Origin: Tethya wilhelma
Taxonomy: Eukaryota; Porifera; Demospongiae; Tethyida; Tethyidae
Assembly (NCBI GenBank): GCA_964030475.1
Contig: CAXIPT010000003.1
Location: 659,709-723,708, forward strand
Length of the DNA stretch: 64,000 nt
Direction of reading: 5' to 3'
Every line of letters starts with the position of its first letter. Within the stretch, counting starts at the first letter, position 1. This document shows positions 22,501-31,803 of this stretch, one piece after another. Made by a program: the position numbers and the translations under genes. The notes below the pieces were generated by a model that saw nothing but the letters and a program-made list of their open reading frames with translations, did no database searches and was not told the origin of the DNA.

Positions 22501-23863
22501 TTCAGATTCAGTCTAACATCGGCATCACACTGAACAGCACAATTAAGAACAATGCAATAAATCATAGCCAATATTACGATGCATGCATGGCCATTCTCAA
22601 ACTATAAAGATTTCTGCATGAAGTCCATTTTACCTCATATACTAGCGTAGAAAGTGTCACTAACTCATGTTGAAGTACTTCCAGACCCTGAAAGTGAAAG
22701 AACCACCATCATTTTATAAGTTAGCATAAGGTAACGAGAATGAACAGACTAGACTCAAATCATATACCTTAGCATTATTCTCAACCCCTATCTCCACCAG
22801 TTTAAGGGAACAGTCAATCTGTAATGAGTTGAAAATAGAAGTGTTGCTAAATGAAAACTTTCTGCTACAATTCTAAAACATAAAAGTGAAAAGAACACAT
22901 TAAATGCAGGCCTTGAGATCTAGTTTGAAAGTCGACTAGTGTCCATGAATAGTACTATTCTCTGTTCCAATGCCAGTGAGCTCTACTAGCTCAGTGGTAA
23001 GAGTATTCAACTAGAATTTAAAAGACTGGGATTCAAATCCCAGCTAGATCTCAAAAAAAATTTTTCAATGATATTTCACGGTTAATATGGGATATTTATT
23101 CCAACATACTTGACCAGAGAAGTCCTCAATTTCAACAGCTCTTTCTGTATACCACTTTGTTATGACATCACTTGAAGAAGGATTCCTACATAGCATATAT
23201 GCATGTAAGGCATGCAGTGATTAATACCATAATCAAATAGACACAGCTGATGCAAATTTGATATTCTAACACAATTAACACAAACTAAATTAATTTGCTA
23301 ACATAACTAACACAAACTTTGACAACATGATTCAATAAAGAGATGTTCACTAAGTACTTAAACTCTTTACATAAACGGCCTCCACTCTGGAGATTCCTTG
23401 TACAAGAAGTGGCCATCGTTCGTATGTTTCTCAACAGGAAGTGGACAGATGGACCTAGAGATAGAGAGAGCAGACAATAGTAATCACAGTGTGGCTTGAA
23501 GGTGTAAATTTAATGGTCTGTTTTTGTGCAAAGATAAGCATTAAAATACTGAATGCATTTTCATTTTAAATTGCTCTGTTTGTATATAGAACTGTAGCCA
23601 ATATAAATTAACTATATCATAGATTGGGAAGATAAGCAAAAATAAACACAATCAAACACACAAATATGTATAGAAATCTTTACCGAAAAGGCATGTAAAA
23701 AATTAAACACGGGAGAATTTATTAATAAACAATTTTCGATGACAAAACATTTCCAATCTACAGTATTATATGCATTGTGATAGTTTACCTTAGCACATCA
23801 GTCTCAACCCAGTCCTTTTCTCTGTGGCCTGACTGCTTCCAGACTTCAATGCTTCCACTAGAG
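13474..23863 (-). CDS. NBAS: NBAS (Sec39-domain) gene, central portion, 27 exons
   Basis: NBAS is a subunit of the NRZ/Dsl1-type tether (with RINT1 and ZW10) for Golgi-to-ER vesicles at the ER, and also acts in nonsense-mediated decay. I joined 27 exons with GT-AG borders and matching phases (about 1036 codons, no stop): 23789-23863, 23371-23454, 23110-23185, 22768-22818, 22634-22687, 22449-22529, 22237-22365, 22053-22100, 21885-21964, 21739-21798, 21487-21516, 21279-21342, 21103-21161, 20887-20989, 20301-20533, 19914-20106, 19250-19414, 19059-19138, 18795-18924, 18188-18372, 17626-17999, 17357-17433, 16610-16916, 14633-14699, 14049-14159, 13809-13884, 13474-13590. Diagnostic stretches include VITKWYTERAVEI, REHFNSASN, SLTHCPPDDI and HTQAQLLLGL. 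The first exon opens with a splice acceptor and the last closes with a donor, so both ends are missing (the N-terminal propeller region and several hundred C-terminal residues). Confidence 0.9.
14938..15073 (+). CDS. Family A gene fragment (N-terminus), broken at a gap
   Basis: Starts at ATG 14938 (MKRIINIVAF), with signal peptide and NDTCPLWTVPVEKDGNT, about 45 residues, then stops at the N at 15074. The start is clearly a family A N-terminus. It faces the fragment 15075-16140, so the two converge on the gap. It lies inside an NBAS intron on the strand opposite to NBAS. Confidence 0.75.
15075..16140 (-). CDS. Family A gene fragment (N-terminal 355 residues), broken at a gap
   Basis: Start ATG 16140 (MKEQSWLQSY); the longer frame to 16191 begins with TTG. 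It has the signal peptide, complete Cys-rich ectodomain (CPLWTVP, GMLRCS, MCTSCEEGYTYPVYSYSIACVEC) and membrane segments up to NTLYDVNGNIVNHRFI, then ends at the N at 15074. About 250 C-terminal residues are missing compared with the intact paralogues. No frameshift is seen, so it may be a full gene hidden by the gap. It is nested in an NBAS intron on the same strand. Confidence 0.82.
16525..16595. repeat. (CACG)n-(CA)n microsatellite
   Basis: Roughly 45 bases of GCAC/ACGC units followed by pure CA, in the NBAS intron end just before the exon at 16610. Confidence 0.9.
16610..16916 (-). CDS. NBAS: NBAS exon (23rd in window)
   Basis: 307 bp encoding FSLQMALYYCCLQLYSL and LDHTQAQLLLGLGL, matching the NBAS helical region before the GIDVTQF segment in the next exon. 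The following intron is unusually long (14700-16609) and contains two family A gene fragments. Confidence 0.88.
17128..17250 (-). mobile_element. tRNA-derived SINE copy
   Basis: On the minus strand: AATTCTCTGCTCCATAG, then a tRNA-like box A (TAGCTCAGTGATAGGAGC) and box B (GGGTTCAACTCC). It is the same family as 18425-18625 and 22925-23085. The flanks do not form a paired acceptor stem, so it is a SINE rather than a functional tRNA. Confidence 0.6.
17626..17999 (-). CDS. NBAS: NBAS exon (21st, the largest)
   Basis: 374 bp encoding a charged Lys/Glu-rich segment, then VVCHPFYSS (NBAS family motif CHPFY) and a helical region ending MCCIGKEGKIDCC. The acceptor is at GTGTAG and the donor lies in a GT-rich intron start. 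Confidence 0.87.
18188..18372 (-). CDS. NBAS: NBAS exon (20th in window)
   Basis: A low-complexity Ser/Ala/Gly-rich linker (RAQAEASLGGRESVSMATPA) followed by SVQRIVSSGAGAVQLITK. The phase fits the flanking exons. Confidence 0.8.
18425..18625 (+). mobile_element. tRNA-derived SINE copy split by a palindromic MITE
   Basis: Begins GACCAGTGTCTATGAA, continues after the MITE with ACTATTCTCTGCTCCAAG, TAGCAGTAAGAGCATTTGAC and GGACTGGGTTTGAG. It aligns with 22930-23060, which lacks the insertion, so the MITE jumped into an existing SINE. Confidence 0.6.
18443..18502. mobile_element. 60-bp palindromic MITE (AGCCTCGTACYCAGGCTC)
   Basis: AGCCTCGTACTCAGGCTC at 18443-18460 and its near-perfect inverse GAGCCTGGGTACGAGGCT at 18485-18502, with a 24-base loop. 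Related single ends occur at about 47048 and 58163. Confidence 0.65.
19250..19414 (-). CDS. NBAS: NBAS exon (17th in window)
   Basis: Encodes ILHLAHLLGLDEGAP, an acidic linker (GDDDDEGDFES) and GRGHTLIFIILTAIE. The (GT)n-like donor side abuts a CA-rich intron end. Confidence 0.85.
19914..20106 (-). CDS. NBAS: NBAS exon (16th in window)
   Basis: Encodes ECLELFPSPSREIQSELNLI, then IPVEVRLCENKLDIIRKVLE, helical-repeat sequence characteristic of NBAS. The donor is chosen after EHVK because the next exon then continues ILHLAHLLGL as in the animal family. Confidence 0.88.
20301..20533 (-). CDS. NBAS: NBAS exon (15th in window)
   Basis: Encodes IFAGNLLRSGKIDNIHLA, an acidic stretch (EPDDEDDD), then YDTSVDLVVGAAREHFNSAS, a strongly NBAS-like segment in the alpha-helical Sec39 region. 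Both splice borders are visible (acceptor AACAG at the right, donor GTATGG at the left). Confidence 0.88.
22925..23085 (+). mobile_element. tRNA-derived SINE, best-preserved copy
   Basis: AGTGTCCATGAATAGTAC, then CTAGCTCAGTGGTAAGAG (box A-like), GGGATTCAAATCCC (box B-like) and an A-rich end. It lies in an NBAS intron in the sense opposite to NBAS. Confidence 0.65.
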
Positions 23864-24659
23864 CTGGATTTGTGTGTGGGTATATAGGACAACTACAGTC
23901 AGTCGAATACACAATGTAAAAAATTCTACATTATCTCGGTCTAGGAAGATTGCATTGAGCTGGGATTAGTACCTTTGTGATCAGAAAGGAGAAAGCTTTT
24001 AAATGATATGTAACGTTCATTATATTGGTTAGAAATCAAGCCAAAAATTTGGAAAACTATGTGGACTATTATAATTTAGACATTTTGACTTTCGACACAA
24101 AACCTAACAAAAAGATACATTTGAAAGCTATATAGCTTTCTTCAGACGATCACAATGGTGTAAGTCTAAGCTTCATAAAATTAATACAGATACAGAAATG
24201 AGCTTAACGATGAAATAATTAGGTACAATTTAGTACTAAACCCCCCATTAGTACTCTTGATATACAGCACAGTGTATGATATAGATTATACAATGTCATA
24301 GGGAATACATACAAGCAAGGATATGGGATAGCCAAGGTCCATAGTTATCAATAATCAAAATTAGACCTTCACAAAACAATGGTCAAAATTTAACAAAGAA
24401 ATTATATTATACAACAATTTTGGAAGACAGGCATAGTACAAATATAATTGTTATACTTTACAGTGATATGAAAAAAGAGTTTTTCCCAAGAATAGACCAA
24501 TAACAGTTTTGAAAAAGTTAATGATGTATGTAGTCACGATATCTTACAGTTAACAGCATGCATTCAGATAAAAAACATTCATCTAGATCAGCTTGCAAAA
24601 TTTATACGCAATATAATGATCTCATCAAGTTGTTCAAGTTTGCAACACACCAAAAAAAG
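23864..24659. other. Intergenic DNA between NBAS and a GPCR, divergent
   Basis: I looked for upstream NBAS exons on the minus strand and found none; the sequence is AT-rich without coding character. It would hold the promoter of the GPCR at 24660. Confidence 0.5.
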
Positions 24660-26953
24660 ATGGTTTTGCTAAATGCAAGACAGCTAGTATTGCTTTCATC
24701 TGTGGTAAGTTTGTGCCTTATGTCTTGGAGTGGACACTGCTCATCTGATGGTAACAATACAGACACCAAGACTATCAAAGTCCTATTAATGGCTCCATTC
24801 TTAGATACTGACCTTCTTAGCAGAGAAACTATACTAGATGATGGTCATGATATGGCACCAGCTGCTATACTAGCTGTGAAACAGATCAACAATCGAACAG
24901 ACATCCTTAAAGGATACAAACTAGAACTTAAACTAATTGAAGGTGGTTGTTATATCCATGATCGAACGTTGTTCAAATTTGCTCACTATATCTACTCAAG
25001 AACTGTTCCAATTGCTGGTATTGTAGGACCAATGTGCCGAGATTCTTCTCTGTTAGTAGCTAAACTGACAACTGATAAAAGAGCAGCACTGATAAGCCTT
25101 CCTTCGTTTGAAGACCCAAATTTTCGCAACTACCCAAATACTTTTGGCATCATGGAAGAAAATTTTTATCTGGATGACTTGTACTTTGAACTCATGGTGG
25201 AAAACAATTGGAAGCGTGTGGCAGTACTTTATCATGGCAAAAGCTTTAAAAGACTGCAAGAGAAAATCAACAACAGCACTGAACATGAGCTAGTATTTTC
25301 ATCAGAAATAGGCCACAATCTGATTCCCCTTGAGGGACTCCAAAAGTACTATCTTAGAGTGGTCTTTGTCATTGTAACTGACCCAGTCCTTAACTGCAAG
25401 CTGTTCTGTTTAGCCTACCATCTAAATATGACCTATTCCAACTACCAGTGGATATTTGAGTCTTATCCAAACGACTATTTTCTTAAAACTATGTTTGATT
25501 ACAATGGTAAAACTTATTACTGTTCTGCTGAAGACCTCCATGCAACAATCGAAGGAAGCTATTGTACTTTTATCAAGAAAAATCCACTCTCAAAACCCTC
25601 AATAGTGCCATGTTTATAATATCAGGATTAAACTTAAATCAAGTTGTAGATCAATACATCACTGTAGCAGAAGATTATTCAATCTTCCATAATGTCTATC
25701 CTGTGCCTACATCATTTGGACTACTAGCATACGATGCCATGTGGGCACTCGCACTCGCACTGAACAACTCTCTCGATGAATTGGAAGAAAGAAACATAAC
25801 ATTCTCCGAGAAAGACCTCCCTAGACAGAGAGAAATCACTGAAATTATTACAAGAAAGTTAAAAGAAGTTGATTTTACAGGAACATCTGGGCCTATACAA
25901 TTCAATAGTGGCATTCGTTATCCTCAAAATGAAAGTTTTGACTTGTTACAGTACAAAAATAATGCTTCAGATGAAGTTGTTATTGGAAGGTATGAATTTG
26001 GAGAACTACAACTCAATGTAACATTAAATGATTACACTGTTCAATTCGAATACGTTCATTTAAATTCAGGCATAGCTGTACCATATCTAATTCTGACTGT
26101 GATTGCTCTGTTGCTAACAGTACTGACCCATATTATCAATGTAGTCTATCGAAACCACAAGTCAATAAAGGCTTCCAGTCACAGACTAAACCACATCATA
26201 TTCCTAGGATGCTACATGGTGACAATAGGCATTTTGCTGGGTGCTCTTGGAGATACTTTAATACTTTCGCTAAAAACACACACAAACTTGTGCAACTTAT
26301 TTCCTATCTTTTTTAACCTTGGACTCACTCTGATACTGGCTACTGTCTGTGTCAAAACATGGCGGCTCAATAATATCTTCACAAGTCAAGACACACTGAA
26401 AAGGAGCAAACAACTCTTGAAAGATAAAGTGATGGTTCTAATCATCGGATGTATTTTCTTTGTAGAGCTGCTAGTCAACATCATCTGGATGGCCACAGCT
26501 CCACGAATAGCTAACTACAGCAGACGCCTTGTAAATTCAATTAATGACTCTATACCAACTGTGCTTATTGACATATATTGTCATTCTGACTGGACTCTTC
26601 CTTGTAATATTTCTCTCATCATGTACAAGGGATTCATTCTCTTCCTGTCTCTACTATTTGCAACTTCCAGTCGTAAGATTCATATGAAAGAATTTGAGAC
26701 AAAAAACATAGTCATTCTTGTCTACTTGCTATCAATTTTATTTGCCATTGGAGTTCCAATATATGCAATTATTGTTCTAGAGCAGCCCAGGACTTCTGCA
26801 CGATTTCTGGTTGCAACTACTATTCCTATCTTGGTGGTGTATATCTGCCTGGCTGTCTTGTTCCTCCCTCCATTGCGACAAATAATTGGAGAGAAATATC
26901 GAACACAGCTATTCTCACTGATACAAAGCAAAGAGACTGAAAAACTACAGTAG
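24660..26953 (+). pseudogene. GABA-B-like class C GPCR (clade 1), one frameshift
   Basis: Start ATG 24660 (MVLLNARQLVLL, signal peptide). The ligand-binding domain (DILKGYKLEL, GIVGPMCRDSS) reads open to about 25560, where GGAAGCTATTGTAC has two extra bases compared with GGAAGCTTGTAC in the gene at 36374. The second half continues in another frame from 25562: YFYQEKST, the rest of the flytrap domain, 7TM (HKSIKASSHRLNHIIF, TCVKTWRLNNIF, YKGFILFLSLLF) and tail GEKYRTQLF to a normal stop. Everything else is intact, so it is either a young pseudogene or a sequencing error. Class C receptors of this type couple to G proteins at the cell surface; the ligand is unknown. Confidence 0.88.
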
Positions 26954-27330
26954 AGAATTCCTACAGATATGGATCTAGTGTGGAACTTTAACTTCTTACT
27001 AACTGAGAAACATGTAGTTCTAACAAACTTTGTAAAAATTATTAAGTACAACTCATGCAAGAGAGTATAATAAATATATTATACATACTGTCATGCACAA
27101 ATAATGCATATATACAGTAACTACATACACACACAATGTAGCTATACAGAATAAATTCAAACCACAAGCGTGCATATCAAAAGATAGTTTAGTTTTATTG
27201 ACATTCATATTAACTATTATTGCATGTAGATAGAATCAGACCATGGGCAAGGGAACTTGTACATACTATAGCTACATGCATTGCACAACTGCTATCACTC
27301 ATGTAATCATATCATATGTCTATATGCTGT
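26954..27330. other. 3' flank of the 24660 GPCR
   Basis: AT-rich, with no gene. AATAAATATATT at 27070-27081 could act as a polyadenylation signal for the upstream gene. Confidence 0.35.
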
Positions 27331-27493
27331 GTCGCAAAGCTGTATGGGCACATGCGCATGTTGCAAAGTTACAAGTGTACATGTTGCAAATTAAGTTGTA
27401 TGGGCACATGCGCATCACGATTGCAAAGTTACAAGTGTACATGTTGCAAAGTTGTACGGGTACATGCGCATGTTGCAAAGCTACAAGTGTATA
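27331..27493. repeat. Three-unit tandem repeat (GGGCACATGCGCAT...TACAAGTGTACATGTTGCAAA)
   Basis: The motif GTATGGGCACATGCGCAT, a short variable link and GCAAAGTTACAAGTGTA occurs three times with spacing of about 60-76 bp. The CATGCGCATG cores are palindromic. Frames through it are artefacts of the repeat. Confidence 0.7.
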
Positions 27494-28233
27494 TGGCACA
27501 ATAACCTCAAAGCCAGTCATACTAACTTTGAATTCACAGTGCCTAACTGCGAGTGCGAGCTGGCTTTCGCAATCAATAAGCAATTGTGCAACTTACGTGT
27601 AAAATGCACCACGTGAACAATATGAATAACATTATAATTGACCTTTACGTAATAGTAACATCAAAAATTCTGTAAGCCGGTTAGTGGATCAGTCGGGTTA
27701 CCAGAAACAAACTATTTCTTCGAAGTGGCCCAAACTCTCTCCTAGCTTGCTTTTAAAATATTTATGAGGGAGGAGGGAGGGAACAAATAGCAATTTTGTA
27801 CAATAGATCACCTAGTGCAAACTTATATAATATGATTATATAAAGTCAAGTTTGATGACACTTAACACGTACAGTCTCTTAACGAATGTCCTACAAATTT
27901 CAAATTATGGTACAAGATAAATTACAAATTGTCGTCATAGAAACTCCCACCCCCAAACACACACACAGATTTACATCACAGTACAAGCACATGTATTGAG
28001 TTCTGCTACTCATTTCCAAGAATAGCCAAACAACAGTTTTGTAGGAATATAAAACTACAATAGCTTTTTGTAACTTAACAGGAATCGGTATGATATTACT
28101 TTCCAAAAAATAGTCAAAGCACTGGACTGAGATACAGGAAGTTGCATTACTATATAAATCTAGTGCAGAATTGAATGTAGTGAGATATTGAATAAATATT
28201 GCAAAGATCTGACAATCAAGATTGCATACAAGC
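27494..28233. other. Intergenic DNA upstream of a GPCR pseudogene
   Basis: No gene that I can support. Slightly richer in GC around 27540-27730 than the neighbouring spacer, with no recognised element. Confidence 0.35.
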
Positions 28234-28597
28234 ATGTTGTTGAGTTCACTACGAGAACTAGTATTTCTTTCATTTGAAGTTAGTTTGTGCTTGATGTCTT
28301 TGAGTGGACAGTGCTCATCTCAGGGATGTTGTGATCGTAATGAAATAGATATCAAGACCATCAACATTCTCTTGATGCTACCCTTCCCAGATCTAGACCC
28401 TCTTGGTAGAGAAGCTGCTTATTAAGATGGTCACGATATAGCACCAGCTGCCTATCTAGTTGTGGAACAGATCAACAATCGAACAGACATCCTCAAAGGA
28501 TACCAACTAGAACTGATTCGAACTGATGAAGGATGTAATATCATAGAACGCACATTAGAAGGATTTGCTCAATATATTTACAACAGAAGGAAAGAGT
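28234..28597 (+). pseudogene. GABA-B-like GPCR, N-terminal pseudogene fragment
   Basis: ATG 28234 (MLLSSLRELVFLSFEV) with signal peptide and the start of the flytrap domain (INILLMLPFPDLDPLGREAA). A TAA at 28423-28425 replaces the conserved Glu/Asp codon after EAAY. Homology resumes in the same frame (DGHDIAPAAYLVVEQINNRT, then GFAQYIYNRR) and ends at about 28592, running into a purine-rich GGAAAGAGTAAGG repeat. The whole middle of the gene is missing; a C-terminal remnant lies at 29420. Confidence 0.85.
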
Positions 28598-28892
28598 AAG
28601 GAAAGGGAAAATAGTAAGGAAAGAGTAAATAGTATACATTGCAGCCTATGAAAAACCCTGATAACTTCTTATTTATCAATGTGTACTGTTTTGTCTAACA
28701 TAAATTTTTGGCATTTTTTGTTTTTTTTGCTCTTGTTTTGGGTACTTGCATAAATAGCATTCGCTAACTATGTATCCCCATACATTGTTATTGTGCAGAA
28801 ATTTGACAGATAAAAAAAATAATAAATGTAACTGGTTACCTATAGACGTAACCAGACAAAGCAAGTCAGAGAAGGAGGAAAGAGGGTTTCTT

Positions 28893-29270
28893 TGTTCATT
28901 CATAATATTATATGGGGGGGAAATGTTATTAACTCCCTCAGAGAACCTTTGTACTGTACTTTTCAAGAAGCTCTGAGAGAGTTGACAGAAGGAAAAAAGG
29001 ACTGACACAGTTGCTAAGAGACTGAGTCTATCATCTGACTTGTTTATAGGAACCATGTTATTTTCCATTAATCTGTGTGGGACTGACCAGAATAAATTGG
29101 CTATAATTGACAGAGTACTGGATGCATAATTATGAATAGTTTACATTTTCTCGGAATTGCTAGTGAATCTGTTACAGAATTATGAGACTTGTCTGTGATT
29201 GTACCAGTCTATATAGACAATGAATCTATGCATGGTGTTCGCAATTACTATCAACCACTACCATATATAG
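28893..29270. repeat. Spacer module (copy at 34465-34825)
   Basis: Shares long stretches with 34465-34825 (TCATCTGACTTGTTTATAGG, GGACTGACCAGAATAAATTG, GAATCTATGCATGGT). It is non-coding. It shows that the spacers were duplicated with the GPCR genes. Confidence 0.7.
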
Positions 29271-29419
29271 CAGGAAAGTTTTGCGGTGTCTAACTTTCGT
29301 GACTTTTACTGATCACAATCCATCCGCAAAAGTGTAACATATGAATAGGTGTTGCACAGCTCATCCACGAAACCTTGGAATTTTAAATGCCCAATATACA
29401 GAGTATAGTATGCAAATTT

Positions 29420-29525
29420 TCCTGCTGTCTTGTTCCTTCCACCATTGTGACCAATAATTGGAGAGAAATATTGAAGACTGGAATCTTCACTAGCATACAA
29501 AAAAGCGACTGAAAAAAAAATGGAT
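29420..29525 (+). pseudogene. C-terminal relic of a clade 1 GPCR
   Basis: Codons resembling AVLFLPPL-PIIGEKY followed by the TSIQ--VTEK tail of the gene at 36374, with substitutions and stops (for instance CGA to TGA in the GEKYR region). It is probably the 3' end of the same decayed gene as 28234-28597. Confidence 0.7.
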
Positions 29526-30257
29526 ATATTATTCTGAGATGAGTCATGTGCCAACTTTACGGTGGCACACTAACTGAGAAAAAGAACAAACCTTATTTTT
29601 TTTAAGAGCACAAGCCTGTGTCTTGTATTAAGCCAATATAATATTATGGTCACCAATATACTATAAACACACAAAAGTATAGAGACTCTTAGCAGCACAC
29701 ACCGAAAGTAAAGTTGCCTTAAAATAGAACATGATTCTACACAAATAAATACTAGCACACAAAATTTATTGGACTTAATTATAACTCTTTTTCACAGTCA
29801 TAATACTTGTACACACGTACATTTCTTACAAAATAATTTGCAAATGTTGGAAGAGGACCCCTTACAAACTAAGTCTAGTAAACAAATACAATAATTTTGT
29901 GGTTAGCAATTTATAAGAAAATTAAGTTTTTGATGAATAAACATGCACTTTTGAATATCAATAAGCAGCACATCAGTGATTTAATTCAATGTATTATATT
30001 TGAGCATGGTCAGTTTGCATTGAAACAAGGAATTAAAACTGTTACATTTTGCTATTATGATGCATGAAAATTCAAACAGTCTATCTTTACAAACAATCCC
30101 AACCTAAACTTCTAAGAACCCTCTGAATGCATGCCTACATGATTTCTTCATTCAACTGCACTGTAATCTAGCAGGTGTCATGCATTGATTAAGCACAGCC
30201 TATACAAACGGGAAAGTATACTCTTAACAGCGGAAAGAAGAAACAGTACATTTTGTA
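29526..30257. repeat. GPCR 3'-flank module
   Basis: Homologous to 38670-39300 (CCTGTGTCTTGTAT, TATAGACTCTTA, ATGTTGGAAGAGGAC, GATTTAATTCAATG). Related copies are at 34240-34420 and 47275-47553. It marks the downstream side of clade 1 genes. Confidence 0.65.
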
Positions 30258-30520
30258 CCATAGTTAGGTCTTACTTCAAAGGTACCGCCTAAGTTTACAT
30301 ATCCCATGTACACTGGCTAACCACCAGTAGTAACTCTAGAGCAAGCCAGAGTACATGGTGGTTTTACCCTAGGGTACATCAGCTGAGTTTATTTAGTGAC
30401 CACTATGGTACAAGTCATCTGTACTATGAGTATCTAGTGTATATGGTTTTGTACTCCTTCAGCCCACAGGAGTACAATTACCATACACACTAGATACTCA
30501 TAGTACAAATATTACTTGTA
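30258..30520. mobile_element. ~260-bp hairpin-forming insertion
   Basis: TTGTA stands at 30253-30257 and 30516-30520. The homologous spacers at about 35505 and 42650 run without interruption (TATTTTGTAGRCTACAAA). Inside are two inverted repeats: CCATGTACACTGGCT/AGCCAGAGTACATGG (30306-30362) and ACTATGAGTATCTAGTGT/ACACTAGATACTCATAGT (30422-30508). It is non-coding; the superfamily is unknown. Confidence 0.65.
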
Positions 30521-31001
30521 GCCTACAAACAACGGGTGATTTCTTTTTCTTGACTCTGAAAAGAGAAACTGATATAGCAAGCAAGTCCTAAATAAGGTTT
30601 AAGAGGAAATAACAAGTTAACAGTATGTTCTATTGCTTACATTATAATATCTGCTAGGCAATTCATTCTTGAGAAAGATTGTCTATAGTCACTACAAAAC
30701 ATTTAAGTAAAATCTCTGAAAACTATTAAGTATACAAATACCCTAGACTCAGGCTATTAGGCACACTTCATTATTAAGCGCACATTCACTATTAGGCACA
30801 TACTGTCTTCTTATATACACTTACCTTTGATAACAGGCACAAAGTTTATAAACTAGACATTTATTTGGGAATTGCTCATAATGGATCTATAATAGAATTA
30901 GTGTTTTATGAAATTTGTCTCAACGGAAATTGTATCTACCCACCCACAGTGAATTCATGCACCATACACATCACAACAATAACTTCATATTCACCACTAT
31001 G
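30521..31001. other. GPCR spacer
   Basis: No gene. 30521-30700 matches 35505-35660 and 42670-42840 (TTTAAGAGGAAA-AACAAGTTAACAGTATG). Confidence 0.5.
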
Positions 31002-31160
31002 AGGTACACTATAGGTCTCCTATAGCAGAAAGGATATAGATAGCAGGTAGACAAGGGTGATAATGCTCTTTGTCTCAACCCATTTTTTAAATATAGTTCA
31101 ATATCCTGACTGAGAACTTCAAACACCAGAGACAGGAAGAGAATAAGTCCTTTGTAGATG
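31002..31160 (-). pseudogene. Antisense relic of GPCR TM5-TM6 upstream of the 31804 gene
   Basis: On the minus strand: IYKGLILFLSLVFEVLSQ, then in a shifted frame STLVYLLSI-like codons and RRPIVY. It corresponds to TIYKGLILFLSLLFAILSRN in the intact gene at 39308. It is about 640 bp upstream of, and opposite to, the next gene. The homologous relic at 43476-43655 stands in the same relation to the gene at 43834. Confidence 0.7.
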
Positions 31161-31803
31161 CTCAAAATAATAAGGAAAGAGGAGTCTATATAGTCAATTC
31201 TCTAATAGGAGCCATCAAACTATCTATTTGGAATTAAATTTGTTTGAAATAATCCTTTACCATGGGACATACATAGTGGCAAAACATATCTCATTAACTG
31301 CATGAGAAAAAAAATCAGGTAAAATTTTAAAAACTATAAGTAAAAATGATGTTATAGATGGTTGAAATTGTGAATGCTTGACATTTTTCCCAGAATGATC
31401 GTAATGGAACTGTAATTCACATAATTATAAAATTTTTTCTGTGATTGTACCTGCCCATGCACACTGAATTCTTATGCATAAATGTTACAGCATTTATATT
31501 ATATATTAACTAATCATCACAAGAACTAAAACTAAGGCAAAAGTTTGAAACAAATTATTTAATGTAGTTTCATTAATGGTTAACGTATAGATCTGTTACA
31601 GAAATATACTATTCTATGAAATTTGTTCATGATTGTATCAATCCCCTACTGAATAATACCTCAAACACATCGACTTTATATGATTACCAATCACTATGCT
31701 CATTCATAGCAGAGAATTCCAGTATTAATTCATTTCAACCACAATAAGTGCTCTAATTTCTATAGATTTTACGAGAAAGAAAAAAGAAAAGAAAAGGAAA
31801 ACA
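31161..31803. other. Upstream region of the 31804 GPCR
   Basis: No coding sequence. It has several diverged repeats of a GGATCTGTTACAGAA--ATGA / TGTGATTGTACC motif set (about 30885, 31400, 31590) that also occurs at 29170, 34740 and 43380. An A/G-rich run precedes the start codon. Confidence 0.45.

Noticed and set aside
27331..27493. CRISPR-like array
   Set aside because: Units are irregular in length, spacers are not unique, and the genome is eukaryotic.
27243..27602. 119-residue frame
   Set aside because: Follows a three-unit tandem repeat (repeated KLQVYMLQ); no sign of selection.
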